A DNA stretch of 64,000 nucleotides from Zantedeschia hybrid cultivar (taxonomy: Eukaryota > Streptophyta > Magnoliopsida > Alismatales > Araceae), in assembly GCA_030544215.1 (NCBI GenBank), contig JARZZO010000013.1, positions 41,427,196-41,491,195 of the forward strand. The letters are read 5' to 3'. Shown here piece after piece: positions 21,990 through 31,434 of the stretch (position 1 is its first letter; every line of letters begins with the position of its first letter). The notes below the pieces were generated by a model. That model did not search any database. It was given only the letters and a program-made list of their open reading frames with translations, and was not told the origin of the DNA. The position numbers and the translations under genes were made by a program.

Positions 21990-23125
21990 GCTCTTTTGGC
22001 GATCACGGTGGGACTTGGTCTCGCCGTCTTTTAATTTCTTTTGTTCTTGCTATTATCATACCGGGCACCCACGGTGCACCACTTGTGTCTTTCACCACGT
22101 CCTCACCGATTGGTGAGTGTTTAGTTTAAGTAATTTCCCTCGTGCACCACGTGCACACCCCAGTGGCAAGATCTTGCCTCACCTTGATTAGTTCAAAAGC
22201 TGTTTTTTGTGATAAAATGCTGTGTGATTGCGTGATTTCTTAGTTGTTTAGATAGTAAATCATCCTGTTTAAAATCTGAAACTAAAAATCTTTGCATGAG
22301 TCGATTGTTTACTGCATTTTTCTCTGTTTAAGGAGGATTCGACCCAGAAAATCCTTCTGGAAATCTGTTTCTGCGAACTAAAAAGCGTCCAGGAACAGCG
22401 ACGCGTTTCCAAACCGCGTCATCACACCTAGACGCCTTTTAGCCTCCAGATTATCTCTGTCGTTTACATCTGTTTCTGCGAAATAATTAACTTCTGTGTT
22501 GAATAGCGTCGACCATAATCGACGCGATTCAGACAGTTTTTAGTTATTTTCCAGGTTTTCTCTGCTGTTTGCATCTGTTCTCTGCGAAAGAATTAAGTTC
22601 TGTTTTGAATAGCGTCGACTATAATCGACGCTATTCAGACAGTTTCTTAATTATTTTTCAGTTTCCAGATTTCTGTGTTGAGTGCTAGCTACCCATTACT
22701 CTATTAAGCATTAGAGGCCATCCAGGTCGCAGGGCATACGCACTGAGGCTAAAACCCTCCTTTTCTTAGGAACACATTACTCAACGTTAGCAACTCTCTC
22801 TGATTGGGTTGGTCCCTTGATCAGACTAGAGAAGTTGACGTTGAGACCTCCATAAGTCCCCAAAATCAAGGTATTCCTCCTTGATCATCGGGCTGGTTGT
22901 ACCAATTGAAGTCCCGGCTAGATTCCGAAAGCGTTGTGAAAGAGAACCCTAGAGAATAACGGTGGAAATCAAACTGAAACTAGGATCCTTCTCTGAGCGA
23001 AATTGTGGTTTAATCCAATTCAAATAACTCAACAAGGAATCCTGAAATCACGTTAAGCATCCACTTGTTTGGTTAATCTCTGCACAACTTGTTTGATTAA
23101 ATCTTTAAAAAGAGAATCTAATATC
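21990..23125 (+). other. Element B leader: PBS-like site, palindrome and hairpins
   Basis: TGGCGATCACGGTGGGAC at 21997-22014 has the form of a Tat primer-binding site, 7 bp after the LTR. GGCAAGATCTTGCC at 22165-22178 is a perfect 14-bp palindrome. TGCCTCACCTTG at 22175-22186 is complementary to sequence beside the 3' LTR. Four GCGTC/GACGC units follow (two within 22380-22442, then 22501-22532 and 22607-22636); the last is a perfect 12-bp stem with a 6-nt loop. No long ORF precedes the gag ATG. Confidence 0.6.
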
Positions 23126-24829
23126 ATGTTGCTGCGATCAGGCAGAGATTTGAGTATGGCCCAAGACGCCATCATCAACTACGAGGGAGATGCTAATGCC
23201 CCTCGCAATTCTGATTTCAACTACGAGAACGGGAGAGATGCTGATGCCTCCCATAATTCCGTCCCCATTCCATATCGACAAGATGGGAATGTCCGGACCC
23301 CTCTTTTTTATCCACAGGATCGATATCCTGATCTTCCCCCGCATGAATATGCGATTCCCAATCCTGACCTTGAGGGGGACATGAATCAGAATGATCCCTC
23401 ACCCTCCGATCCTATGGATCTTGTCAATGCTCTGGGAGTTCTTGCCTCCCGACTGGACCCTCAGCAGTTCAAGGCGATCCAGTCTATCTTGAAGGGGAAG
23501 GCACCCATGCAGCCTGCTGAGCCGAACCCTATGGCTCCCCCTGTTGTTCCTCAACAACCTCCCCCTCCTCCTCCTTATATCCATCAGGCCATGGAAGGCC
23601 TTCATCTTACTTCTCGGCCAACTGGGCCACAACTTTCGTCATCCAGGCAACCGGCTAGACCGCAGACGCCCGTTTATCAAAATGCCCTCGGGCATGGCGG
23701 AAGCTCTGCCGGACCTCATCCTTATTATCCTCCTTGTCCAACCTACTCTAGGCAGCAGGCCTATCAGGTACTTCCTCCTCCTCCTCCTCCCCAGGCAGAT
23801 CTGACCACGCAGACGTTGTTGGCCAAGATGGAGCGCATGGACGAGCAGTTCAACAATCTTCAGAAAATGATGGGGGTTAAAGCTGTGCCGGAAATCAATT
23901 TACCGAGTCTGCCAGTATTCCATCTGCCACCCTCTGAAATGCCAGTGTATCGAAAATATAACGGTACTGGTAACCCCTTCACGCACCTGAAGGAGTTCAT
24001 GTACGAATCCTCTTTCTGGCAGAATGATAAGAGGTCATTGGCTTTCTTGTTCAGGAGATCCCTAGAGGGACCAGCCCTCGAGTGGTTCTTTTCTCTGGAA
24101 CCCTCAGAAGTAGAGGATTACGGTATCGTTTCACGTAAATTTATCCAACGATACCAGGACAGAGTTGCACCCTCCTTGTCTATCACGGACCTTATTGCAG
24201 AAAAGATGAAACCGGACGAGGAGTTTGTCAGTTTTGCTGACAGGTGGCGGGGCCTGGCTGAAAAAGTGAAAGATCACTTGTCCGAATCCGAACAAGTGAA
24301 AATGTTGATTTCTAACGCCACTCCCCAGTTCAAGCTAGTCCTCTCCTTGAACAACTTGACGAACATGGCAGAGCTCTATGAAAGGGTACGGTACTGCCAG
24401 AATGCTTTAAAGGACGCTACGTTCTCTAGCGTCTTTGATCCTCACAGACCTAACAGGCCTCCTCCTCGGAAGCCTGCAGTGCCGAATTCTCCTAGCACAG
24501 GTCCAACTACTGAGGGCACGCTCTCTCACGAGCAGGTCAGTACCATGAACAATAACTCGCCCCAGTTTGTGAGGAATCAGCAGTACCAGAGGCCACCACA
24601 GCCGAGCCAACAGGGGAACAGGCAGCAGCAGAACCCCCATTACCAACAGCAGTACCAGCGGCCCCAGCAGCCGAATCAGAACCAGCAACAGCAACAGCCG
24701 CCACGGCAACAGCAGTATCAACAACAGTATCAGCAGCCACATCAGCCTCAGCAGCAACAGCCACAGTACCAGCCGCGTGCACCGCCGGCGTACCACAACG
24801 TCCCTCCTCCTGGTGACTACAACCAGTAG
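23126..24829 (+). CDS. gag: Element B gag
   Basis: I chose the first ATG in frame (23126, MLLRSGRDLSMAQD); the frame is open a little further upstream. A proline-rich N-terminal third is followed by the retrotransposon gag core: PVFHLPPSEMPVYRKYNGTG, FLFRRSLEGPALEWFFSLEP, FIQRYQDRVAPSL and FVSFADRWRGLAEKVK. A long Q/P-rich tail (PQ and QQQY runs) comes next. The frame ends in TAG at 24827-24829 and simply continues beyond it into the protease ORF, so the zinc-knuckle region is split off. The TAG is either a nonsense mutation or a programmed stop; the following AGGAGA does not match the known CARYYA readthrough context. Gag would form the particle and bind RNA. Confidence 0.85.
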   Translation: MLLRSGRDLSMAQDAIINYEGDANAPRNSDFNYENGRDADASHNSVPIPYRQDGNVRTPLFYPQDRYPDLPPHEYAIPNPDLEGDMNQNDPSPSDPMDLVNALGVLASRLDPQQFKAIQSILKGKAPMQPAEPNPMAPPVVPQQPPPPPPYIHQAMEGLHLTSRPTGPQLSSSRQPARPQTPVYQNALGHGGSSAGPHPYYPPCPTYSRQQAYQVLPPPPPPQADLTTQTLLAKMERMDEQFNNLQKMMGVKAVPEINLPSLPVFHLPPSEMPVYRKYNGTGNPFTHLKEFMYESSFWQNDKRSLAFLFRRSLEGPALEWFFSLEPSEVEDYGIVSRKFIQRYQDRVAPSLSITDLIAEKMKPDEEFVSFADRWRGLAEKVKDHLSESEQVKMLISNATPQFKLVLSLNNLTNMAELYERVRYCQNALKDATFSSVFDPHRPNRPPPRKPAVPNSPSTGPTTEGTLSHEQVSTMNNNSPQFVRNQQYQRPPQPSQQGNRQQQNPHYQQQYQRPQQPNQNQQQQQPPRQQQYQQQYQQPHQPQQQQPQYQPRAPPAYHNVPPPGDYNQ

Positions 24830-27670
24830 AGGAGACCTCCAGGCCTGAAAAGGGCAGAGTACCCGGCCCTCCCAGAATCCTTGGCGGATATTTTTAGCGC
24901 TTTAATGACAGCCAATGCCTTAGTTTTGCCAAGGGAGAAGGCCGTCTGGCCTCAAAATGCCGATACGTCTAGGTATTGCTACTTTCACAGGCAACCTGGG
25001 CATACCATTGACACCTGCTTCCAATTTAGAGATTATATCCATGATCTCAATGAGCAGGGCGGCATAGACTGGGAGGAAATGAAGAAATACATAACAGCCC
25101 TGAAGGCGAGGAGACCGCAGCAGCAGCAGCAGCAAGCAAGACCACCGGCACAAGCAGTAGCACCACCCAACATGGGCATAGTGCAGAATCCACTCCCGGA
25201 GCATCAGAACCAAAACCAGGTTGCTCCCATCTTGACGAACAGCCAGTCTGAGGCTGGTCGTGGGCAGCAGTGGAGAGTAGAGGACTCTTCCTCTCTTTGT
25301 TCAACGGGTCACGTTCAAAGTACCGCAGAGCGACCACCACGCCGCACCATCCACATACCAAGGCCACAACCTGTTACCATCACCCCCATACCCACACCTA
25401 CATACCACTCATCCACACCCAATAACCCATTACCACTACCCGCCTTCCTTAGACCCATTACGCCCCGCACTCCTACGCCTCCATCATATAACCCCCCGCA
25501 AACCAATAACGCACCCCTCCTACCATCTAGGCCATTATTACGCATACCATTCCCCACTTCACCAACCACTTACCCATCCACCATCCAACCCTCTAGGCCT
25601 TTAATCCGCACCGCGCCATCACCACCTAGCCCTACGCCATCACCTACCTACCAACCCTCTGCGCCATCCGCACCATCCAATTCTGCGGTACTTAAGGTGT
25701 CACCCGGATCCTCCACGGTTGAGGAACACGCGCTCCGGAGTGGAAGGATTTTCAACAAGGTCTTTCCTCAGTCCACAGTCAGAGACGGCCCATCACAGCC
25801 TACTGAGGAAGCCCACAATGAAGAGAGTGCACCAGGCACTCAATATGACCTGTTGAAACACCTGGATCGGACACCGGCACGGATCACTATACTTGAACTG
25901 ATCAAAAGATCCAAGAGTCACCAAGAAGCTTTAATGGAATATCTGCAGAAGGTGATGGTCAACGAAGACGTGCCGGTAGAGAAGATTGCAGCACTACTAG
26001 TTCCTCAGGGGGATCAGCCCTCTATAACATTCCATACATCGGAACTAGCACCGCCGGCAGCCAGAAGCATGGCTCTGAGTATCACGGTCAACATTTGTAA
26101 GAAGGCCGTGGATGCATGCCTGGTCGACACAGGGGCTTCGATCAATGTTCTACCTCCGAAGACCCTGGAGTTATGCGGTGTGCCCAAAGAGAAATGGCTG
26201 CCCAGCCCCATATCAGTAACAGCATATGACAATTCTACTCGTTCCCCTCTGGGAATGGTCTATTTAAAGGTGGAGCTGGGCCCTGTAAGTCATGCAGAAG
26301 TCGAATTTCACATCTTGGAAATCGACCCTTCCATAAATGCCATTTTAGGTCGTCCTTATATCAAAACTCTTGAGGCGATTCCTTCTACGAATCATCAATG
26401 CCTCAAATTTCCTTACAAAGGACGAATAATTAAAGTAACGAGCATGCCGATCCTTGCTGCTGCTCATTCCTTGAACCTTAAATCTGCTGTTTTACCTGGC
26501 CGACAACCTTTTCTGTCGGTATTACAAGTCTACCGTCCAGTAGCTGATCCTCTGAAAGCCGCTACTATTTCTCCATATCCGTTAGATGCTATCAAGAGGG
26601 GGAAGTGCATGAGTACCCCAGGATGGAGGATCATGATGAAGAACGGCTACGAGCCTGGGAAAGGTCTGGGCACACAATTGCAAGGCAGGACCACTCCTGT
26701 CAGAAATCATCGAGCGGCACCTGGAAGTGGTCTGGGCTATAGGCCAATAAAACTGAAGCAAGATCCGGTTCAGAAAGCAGAAATCAAAGAAGGCCCGAAA
26801 ATCTGGGAGGCAATGTCTACGCCACTCAAAGAAGGCCGAGATCCCCTAACATGGACCCTGTGTACGCACTTCGTGAAAGGGCCCATACTTAGCTATGACA
26901 ATACGGTAGTCATTACTTCCTGTTTTGATTTCCATGATATATATGGGAGGGATTTGGCCAGACATTGCTCTGAATTACTTACGTACCAATCCTTGGAGGC
27001 TCTGCGGCCTATGAAAAGGAGGAAATTTCATGACCCTGAATGTGAATGGTACAGGTGGTTCGACCTCAGAGACCTGTATATTGCACTGAACAGACTATTT
27101 CTGGATCCTGCAGAACCTAAGTGGCCGCCGCAGATTGATGAACTAATTGAAAGCCCTGGTGCCATATTTGACAAGCGGATACTGCTATCTGAAGAAACTG
27201 ATGAAGGGGAGCCGGATGACCCATATCAAGCTGGTTATACAACAGATCTGCTATGGAGGGGGACATATCCTTCACATGTCTTCACGCTCCATACTCTTTT
27301 CCGTACACTGCTCTTGACCCCGACTTGGTCGCGGGTCATAATTGAAGATATTCCACGGGCTCCGCCCGTCATGATTACTCTGTCCCCCCGGGACATTATA
27401 CCACAACCTCCTCTCGATCTAGAGAGGTTGTATGATCTAATCTGGGACATATTACTATATGATCCCCCCAATCCTCTGGCCTTGGTGCCACTTCCTCCGT
27501 CTGATTCTCTTCCCATTTATATTCATTCCTGTTTTATGTTTAATTCTTTCATTTTCCAAAAAAAAACGCCAATTTGGCAACAAATTCTTCCCAAATCCTC
27601 ATTGAGGAAACATCTTACTTGTCCGATTGCACCCCATCGCACGGGTCCTTCGGTTAAGACTCTCTTCTAG
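24830..27670 (+). CDS. Element B zinc knuckle, protease and G-patch-like ORF
   Basis: This is the same frame as gag after its TAG; no ATG is needed if the two are made as one protein. From 24881 the residues are: a CCHC-like knuckle (YCYFHRQPGHTIDTCFQF) at about 30-50; a long Pro/Thr-rich linker to about 290; aspartic protease with CLVDTGASINVLP (catalytic Asp about residue 416) and the flap/second half INAILGRPYI; then a glycine-rich G-patch-like motif (PGWRIMMKNGYEPGKGLG) at about 577-595. About 330 further residues (WYRWFDLRDLYIALNRLFLD and more) match nothing I recognise. The last 50 residues look like translated non-coding sequence. The RT ORF lies in another frame, and a TTTGTTAG acceptor-like site sits at about 27747-27754. 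Confidence 0.8.
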   Translation, partial: RRPPGLKRAEYPALPESLADIFSALMTANALVLPREKAVWPQNADTSRYCYFHRQPGHTIDTCFQFRDYIHDLNEQGGIDWEEMKKYITALKARRPQQQQQQARPPAQAVAPPNMGIVQNPLPEHQNQNQVAPILTNSQSEAGRGQQWRVEDSSSLCSTGHVQSTAERPPRRTIHIPRPQPVTITPIPTPTYHSSTPNNPLPLPAFLRPITPRTPTPPSYNPPQTNNAPLLPSRPLLRIPFPTSPTTYPSTIQPSRPLIRTAPSPPSPTPSPTYQPSAPSAPSNSAVLKVSPGSSTVEEHALRSGRIFNKVFPQSTVRDGPSQPTEEAHNEESAPGTQYDLLKHLDRTPARITILELIKRSKSHQEALMEYLQKVMVNEDVPVEKIAALLVPQGDQPSITFHTSELAPPAARSMALSITVNICKKAVDACLVDTGASINVLPPKTLELCGVPKEKWLPSPISVTAYDNSTRSPLGMVYLKVELGPVSHAEVEFHILEIDPSINAILGRPYIKTLEAIPSTNHQCLKFPYKGRIIKVTSMPILAAAHSLNLKSAVLPGRQPFLSVLQVYRPVADPLKAATISPYPLDAIKRGKCMSTPGWRIMMKNGYEPGKGLGTQLQGRTTPVRNHRAAPGSGLGYRPIKLKQDPVQKAEIKEGPKIWEAMSTPLKEGRDPLTWTLCTHFVKGPILSYDNTVVITSCFDFHDIYGRDLARHCSELLTYQSLEALRPMKRRKFHDPECEWYRWFDLRDLYIALNRLFLDPAEPKWPPQIDELIESPGAIFDKRILLSEETDEGEPDDPYQAGYTTDLLWRGTYPSHVFTLHTLFRTLLLTPTWSRVIIEDIPRAPPVMITLSPRDIIPQPPLDLERLYDLIWDILLYDPPNPLALVPLPPSDSLPIYIHSCFMFNSFIFQKKTPIWQQILPKSSLRKHLTCPIAPHRTGPSVKTLF

Positions 27671-27747
27671 ATTTACTATGTCCCTCCCCTCGGGAGGATT
27701 CTCTTGTATTTCCACTTGTATCCCAGGATTTTCATCCTGCTTCATCT

Positions 27748-29436
27748 TTGTTAGGTTATGATAGTGAAGTTAGTCAGTCTAGTCAGGTTAGGAAGTCTAG
27801 GAAGCCTAAGGGTAGGCAAATTCCAGATAGATACCTACAGGACTTAGCTGATAAGTGCTCTTCTTGCTCTTTGATCCCTCAGCTTTTAGAAAATCCAATT
27901 CAGATGCCAGAAGATTGCATGGACGATGAGTCAGTCAATGATGGGTACGGGATATATGAATTAGTACATGAAAAGGACCCCATTGAGGAAGATGACGAGG
28001 ACGCGGCTGAGGCGTATGCCAGTGGAGTGAAGAGATTTGATGAACCCTCAGCTGCCGTAGAAGAGCCTACCAAAGAAATTAATTTAGGGACTGAAGACGA
28101 ACCTAAGGTTGTCCTCGTCAGTAAAAATCTTTCTTTAGAGGATGAGAACGCAATGGTACAAGTACTCAAGGACTATAAGGACACTTTCGCCTGGAGTTAT
28201 GAGGATATGCCGGGGTTAGACTCGTCTTTAGTTGAACACAGGTTGACATTAAAAGACGGAGTTAGCCCGGTCAAACAGAAATTAAGGCGATTCCACCCAC
28301 AAATGGCTTTAAAGATGAAGGAAGAGGTCGATAAGTTGCATAAAGCCAAATTTATTAGAATTGTCCTTTATCCACAATGGGTGGCTAATATAGTCCCGGT
28401 TATGAAGAAGGACGGGAAGGTCAGGATTTGCATTAACTTCCGCGATTTGAACCGGGCATGTCCTAAAGATGATTTTCCATTGCCTCATATTGATGTACTC
28501 ATCGATAATACTGCTGGCTATGAGACATTATCATTCATGGACGGATTTTCAGGATATAATCAGATTAAGCTGGCAGAAGAAGATCAAGAGAAAACATCAT
28601 TCACTACACCATGGGGAACATACTGTTATGTTGTCATGCCGTTTGGGTTAAAGAATGCTGGAGCCACTTATCAGAGGGCCATGATGGCAATATTTCATGA
28701 CATGATGCACATAGATCTGGAAGTGTATGTGGATGATTTATTGGTTAAATCGAAAACAAAGGCTGAGCATGCTAAAGTTTTGGCAAGGGTGTTAGAAAGA
28801 TCGAGAGAATATCAGTTGAAGATGAACTCCAAGAAATGTGTATTCGGGGTATCTTCAGGAAAATTGCTGGGATTCATCGTCAGTAAACGGGGAATTGAGA
28901 TCGATCCTAACAAGGCGAAGGCTATTAGAGAAATGCCACCTCCCAAAAACTTGAAAGAGTTGAGAGGATTAATCGGAAGGTTGCAATTTATTCGCCGTTT
29001 TGTCTCCCAGCACTCACAAAGGTGTAAGCCGTTTTACGAGCTTACCAAGCCGGGAGTCAAATTCGATTGGGACGATAAGTGTCAGGAGGCGTTTGATGGA
29101 TTAAAGAACTATTTAGCAAGTCCTCCTGTTTTGAGACCACCATCTCCAGGCAAATCATTGATACTTTATATTTCAGTCCTGGATGATGCAGTGGGGGCTG
29201 TCTTAGCACAAGAAGATGAAGAAGGAAAAGAGAGGGCAGCCTACTACCTCTTTAAACTTCTCAACCCCGCTGAACAGAGATATACAGCGATGGAGAAAAC
29301 ATGTGCAGCATTGGTTTGGGTTGTGCAGAAATTGAAGCATTATTTTCTGGCCCATGAAGTCCATCTCATCGCTAGGATGAATCCGATCAAATTCCTTCTG
29401 GAGAAATCTGTTCTTACTGATAGGTTAGCACGATGA
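27748..29436 (+). CDS. Element B reverse transcriptase-RNase H
   Basis: The frame opens upstream of VRKSRKPKGRQIPDRYLQDL. Pol then shows FAWSYEDMPGLD, VKQKLRRFHPQMALKMKEEV, YPQWVANIVPVMKKDGKV, CPKDDFPLPHID, SFMDGFSGYNQIKLAEED, MPFGLKNAGATYQRAM and the catalytic VYVDDLLVKS (YVDD at residues 327-330). LLGFIVSKRGIEIDP and the first, degenerate RNase H of Tat elements (LYISVLDDAVGAVLAQ, EQRYTAMEKTCAALVW) follow. It ends in TGA at 29434-29436 exactly where a conserved Trp is expected (RLAR-W), in frame with the following aRH-integrase, so this is a single nonsense change. The likely protein start comes from a spliced or fused polyprotein rather than a local ATG. Confidence 0.88.
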   Translation: MLGYDSEVSQSSQVRKSRKPKGRQIPDRYLQDLADKCSSCSLIPQLLENPIQMPEDCMDDESVNDGYGIYELVHEKDPIEEDDEDAAEAYASGVKRFDEPSAAVEEPTKEINLGTEDEPKVVLVSKNLSLEDENAMVQVLKDYKDTFAWSYEDMPGLDSSLVEHRLTLKDGVSPVKQKLRRFHPQMALKMKEEVDKLHKAKFIRIVLYPQWVANIVPVMKKDGKVRICINFRDLNRACPKDDFPLPHIDVLIDNTAGYETLSFMDGFSGYNQIKLAEEDQEKTSFTTPWGTYCYVVMPFGLKNAGATYQRAMMAIFHDMMHIDLEVYVDDLLVKSKTKAEHAKVLARVLERSREYQLKMNSKKCVFGVSSGKLLGFIVSKRGIEIDPNKAKAIREMPPPKNLKELRGLIGRLQFIRRFVSQHSQRCKPFYELTKPGVKFDWDDKCQEAFDGLKNYLASPPVLRPPSPGKSLILYISVLDDAVGAVLAQEDEEGKERAAYYLFKLLNPAEQRYTAMEKTCAALVWVVQKLKHYFLAHEVHLIARMNPIKFLLEKSVLTDRLAR

Positions 29437-31434
29437 CAAAGCTTTATATCTCAATTTGACATCATTTACATCCAGCAAAAAGCGATCAAGGGCTATGCCA
29501 TAGCAGAACATCTTGCTCATCATCCCCTTCCTCGATTTGATCCAGTCCGATCGGAGTTTCCGGATGAGGAACTGATGTCCGTAAATCAAATCAGAGATGA
29601 TATGTGGACTCTGCATTTTGACGGAGCTTTGAATTCTCACGGAAAAGGGATCGGTATCGTTCTGTTATCACCTGAAGGTATCACCATTCCACAAGCCTTT
29701 CAGCTTGATTTTCCAGTCACAAACAATATAGCTGAATACGAGGCACTTCTTGCTGGTCTCGAGGCTGCTCATTTTCATGGTGCTACCAAACTCAGGATCG
29801 TAGGTGATAGCCAACTGATTCTTCGCCAAGTGCTGACCAAGTATCGAACTCTCGATCCCAAGCTCAAGCCTTATCAAGAGCTTACTTCTGCTTATTCAAA
29901 GCTTTTCACGAAATTGATCTTTGTCCATGTCCCTAGGAATCAGAACATCTTAGCTGACGCTCTAGCTTCACTTGCATCTTCTCTTGATTTTCCAATCAGC
30001 AAACAATCTGAATCAATCATAGTTCATAGGCGTCTTTCACCCGCCGTGAAAGATCCTTCATTCCTTAGAACTAAGGAGAAGTTGCTGAAGAAAGTCAGAG
30101 ACGGAGATATCATTGAGAAAAGAGAAATCATGTTGATGGAGCTGTTAGAAGAGATGGATGATGAACAGAAGCCATGGTATTATGAAATTGCAAAATATTG
30201 TGAAGATCAATCGTATTCTGAAGAAGCTACAACTGAGGAGAAGAGAGCTATCAGGAGAGTTGCTCAAAGATACACCCTAGTTGGGGGAACACTATATAAG
30301 AGAGGTTTTGATGGAGTTCTTCTGAGATGTCTAGACGAAGATGAGCTTTGGAAGGTTATGGAAGGAGCTCATAGTGGAGTTTGTGGTGGTCATGTCAATG
30401 GACAGATGCTAGCAAAGAAGATCCTTAGACAAGGATTTTATTGGCCAACCATGGAAGAAGACTGTGTAGGATATGTTCGTAGGTGTGCTAAGTGTCAACT
30501 TCACGCCGACAAAATTCATTCTCCTGCATCTTCACTCCATCCCGTTTCTTCCCCATGGCCTTTCTCCATGTGGGCTTTCGACATTATTGGACCTCTTGGT
30601 AATCCAGATTCCGGCATCAAGCAAAAATCTTTCATTCTCACGGCAACGGAATACTTCACCAAGTGGGCAGAAGCTGAAGCGTACGTGGAGATCAAAGCAT
30701 CAACCGTCTGCAAGTTCATCATGAAGAACATCATCACTCGATTTGGAATTCCAAGCACCATCGTCACCGATAACGGACCGCAGTTCGTGTCACAGGAATT
30801 GAAGGACCTCTGTAACAGGTATAAAATTGCATTGCATCATTCATCTCCTTATTATCCGCAAGGCAATGGCCAAGCAGAGGCAACAAATAAGACTTTGATA
30901 AAAATCATCAAAAAGACGTGTAAATCTAATAAGTTCGCAGATTGGCCAGAAAAATTGGTTGAGGCTCTATGGGCCTACCGAACTTCAATCCGCACGCCTA
31001 CTGGGCAAACTCCTTATTCCTTAACATTTGGAATGGAGGCGGTAGTTCCATATGAAATCCTTATACCGTCATTAAGAGTACAATTGAATAAGGAATTTTC
31101 CATTGATGAACATCGTTCAGCACTCCTTGCTCAATTGGAACTTTTAGACGAGAAAAGATGGTCAGCTGCTAATCATGCAAAAGTTTATCAAAATAGACTA
31201 GCACGTTTTTATCAAAAGAAAGTCATTGAACGTAAGTTCAAAGTCGGTGAAATGGTTGTCAAAAGAATTTTTATAAAACCTGGTGGTCCGCGTTCTAAGC
31301 TCCAACCCAACTGGGAAGGACCTTATGTTGTATCTCACGCTTTTCCTGGTAATGCTTATCGTCTTGTTAATGCAGAAGGAGAAGAGCTAAAACATCCTTG
31401 GAATGGTTTACATCTTAAGAAATACTACCCTTAG
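29437..31434 (+). CDS. Element B archaeal-type RNase H and integrase
   Basis: It continues the RT frame after the TGA. The first ATG is at 29575. Residues counted from there: aRH at about 7-135 (LHFDGALNSHGKGIGIVL, IAEYEALLAGLEAAH, VGDSQLILRQV, ADALASLASS); integrase zinc region at about 265-310 (AHSGVCGGHVNGQMLAKK, RRCAKCQLHADK); catalytic core with FDIIGPL, TDNGPQF near 398 and YYPQGNGQAEATNK (D,D,E); then the C-terminal part ending NGLHLKKYYP. The key residues are all present. The integrase would insert cDNA with a 5-bp stagger, in line with the CCACC duplication. No stop interrupts it. Confidence 0.9.
   Translation, partial: QSFISQFDIIYIQQKAIKGYAIAEHLAHHPLPRFDPVRSEFPDEELMSVNQIRDDMWTLHFDGALNSHGKGIGIVLLSPEGITIPQAFQLDFPVTNNIAEYEALLAGLEAAHFHGATKLRIVGDSQLILRQVLTKYRTLDPKLKPYQELTSAYSKLFTKLIFVHVPRNQNILADALASLASSLDFPISKQSESIIVHRRLSPAVKDPSFLRTKEKLLKKVRDGDIIEKREIMLMELLEEMDDEQKPWYYEIAKYCEDQSYSEEATTEEKRAIRRVAQRYTLVGGTLYKRGFDGVLLRCLDEDELWKVMEGAHSGVCGGHVNGQMLAKKILRQGFYWPTMEEDCVGYVRRCAKCQLHADKIHSPASSLHPVSSPWPFSMWAFDIIGPLGNPDSGIKQKSFILTATEYFTKWAEAEAYVEIKASTVCKFIMKNIITRFGIPSTIVTDNGPQFVSQELKDLCNRYKIALHHSSPYYPQGNGQAEATNKTLIKIIKKTCKSNKFADWPEKLVEALWAYRTSIRTPTGQTPYSLTFGMEAVVPYEILIPSLRVQLNKEFSIDEHRSALLAQLELLDEKRWSAANHAKVYQNRLARFYQKKVIERKFKVGEMVVKRIFIKPGGPRSKLQPNWEGPYVVSHAFPGNAYRLVNAEGEELKHPWNGLHLKKYYP

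Noticed and set aside
24827..24829. Programmed stop-codon readthrough between gag and protease of element B
   Set aside because: The frame does continue, but the bases after the TAG do not match a known readthrough signal, and a second nonsense codon occurs elsewhere in pol; a plain mutation is simpler. Left open for comparison with other copies.
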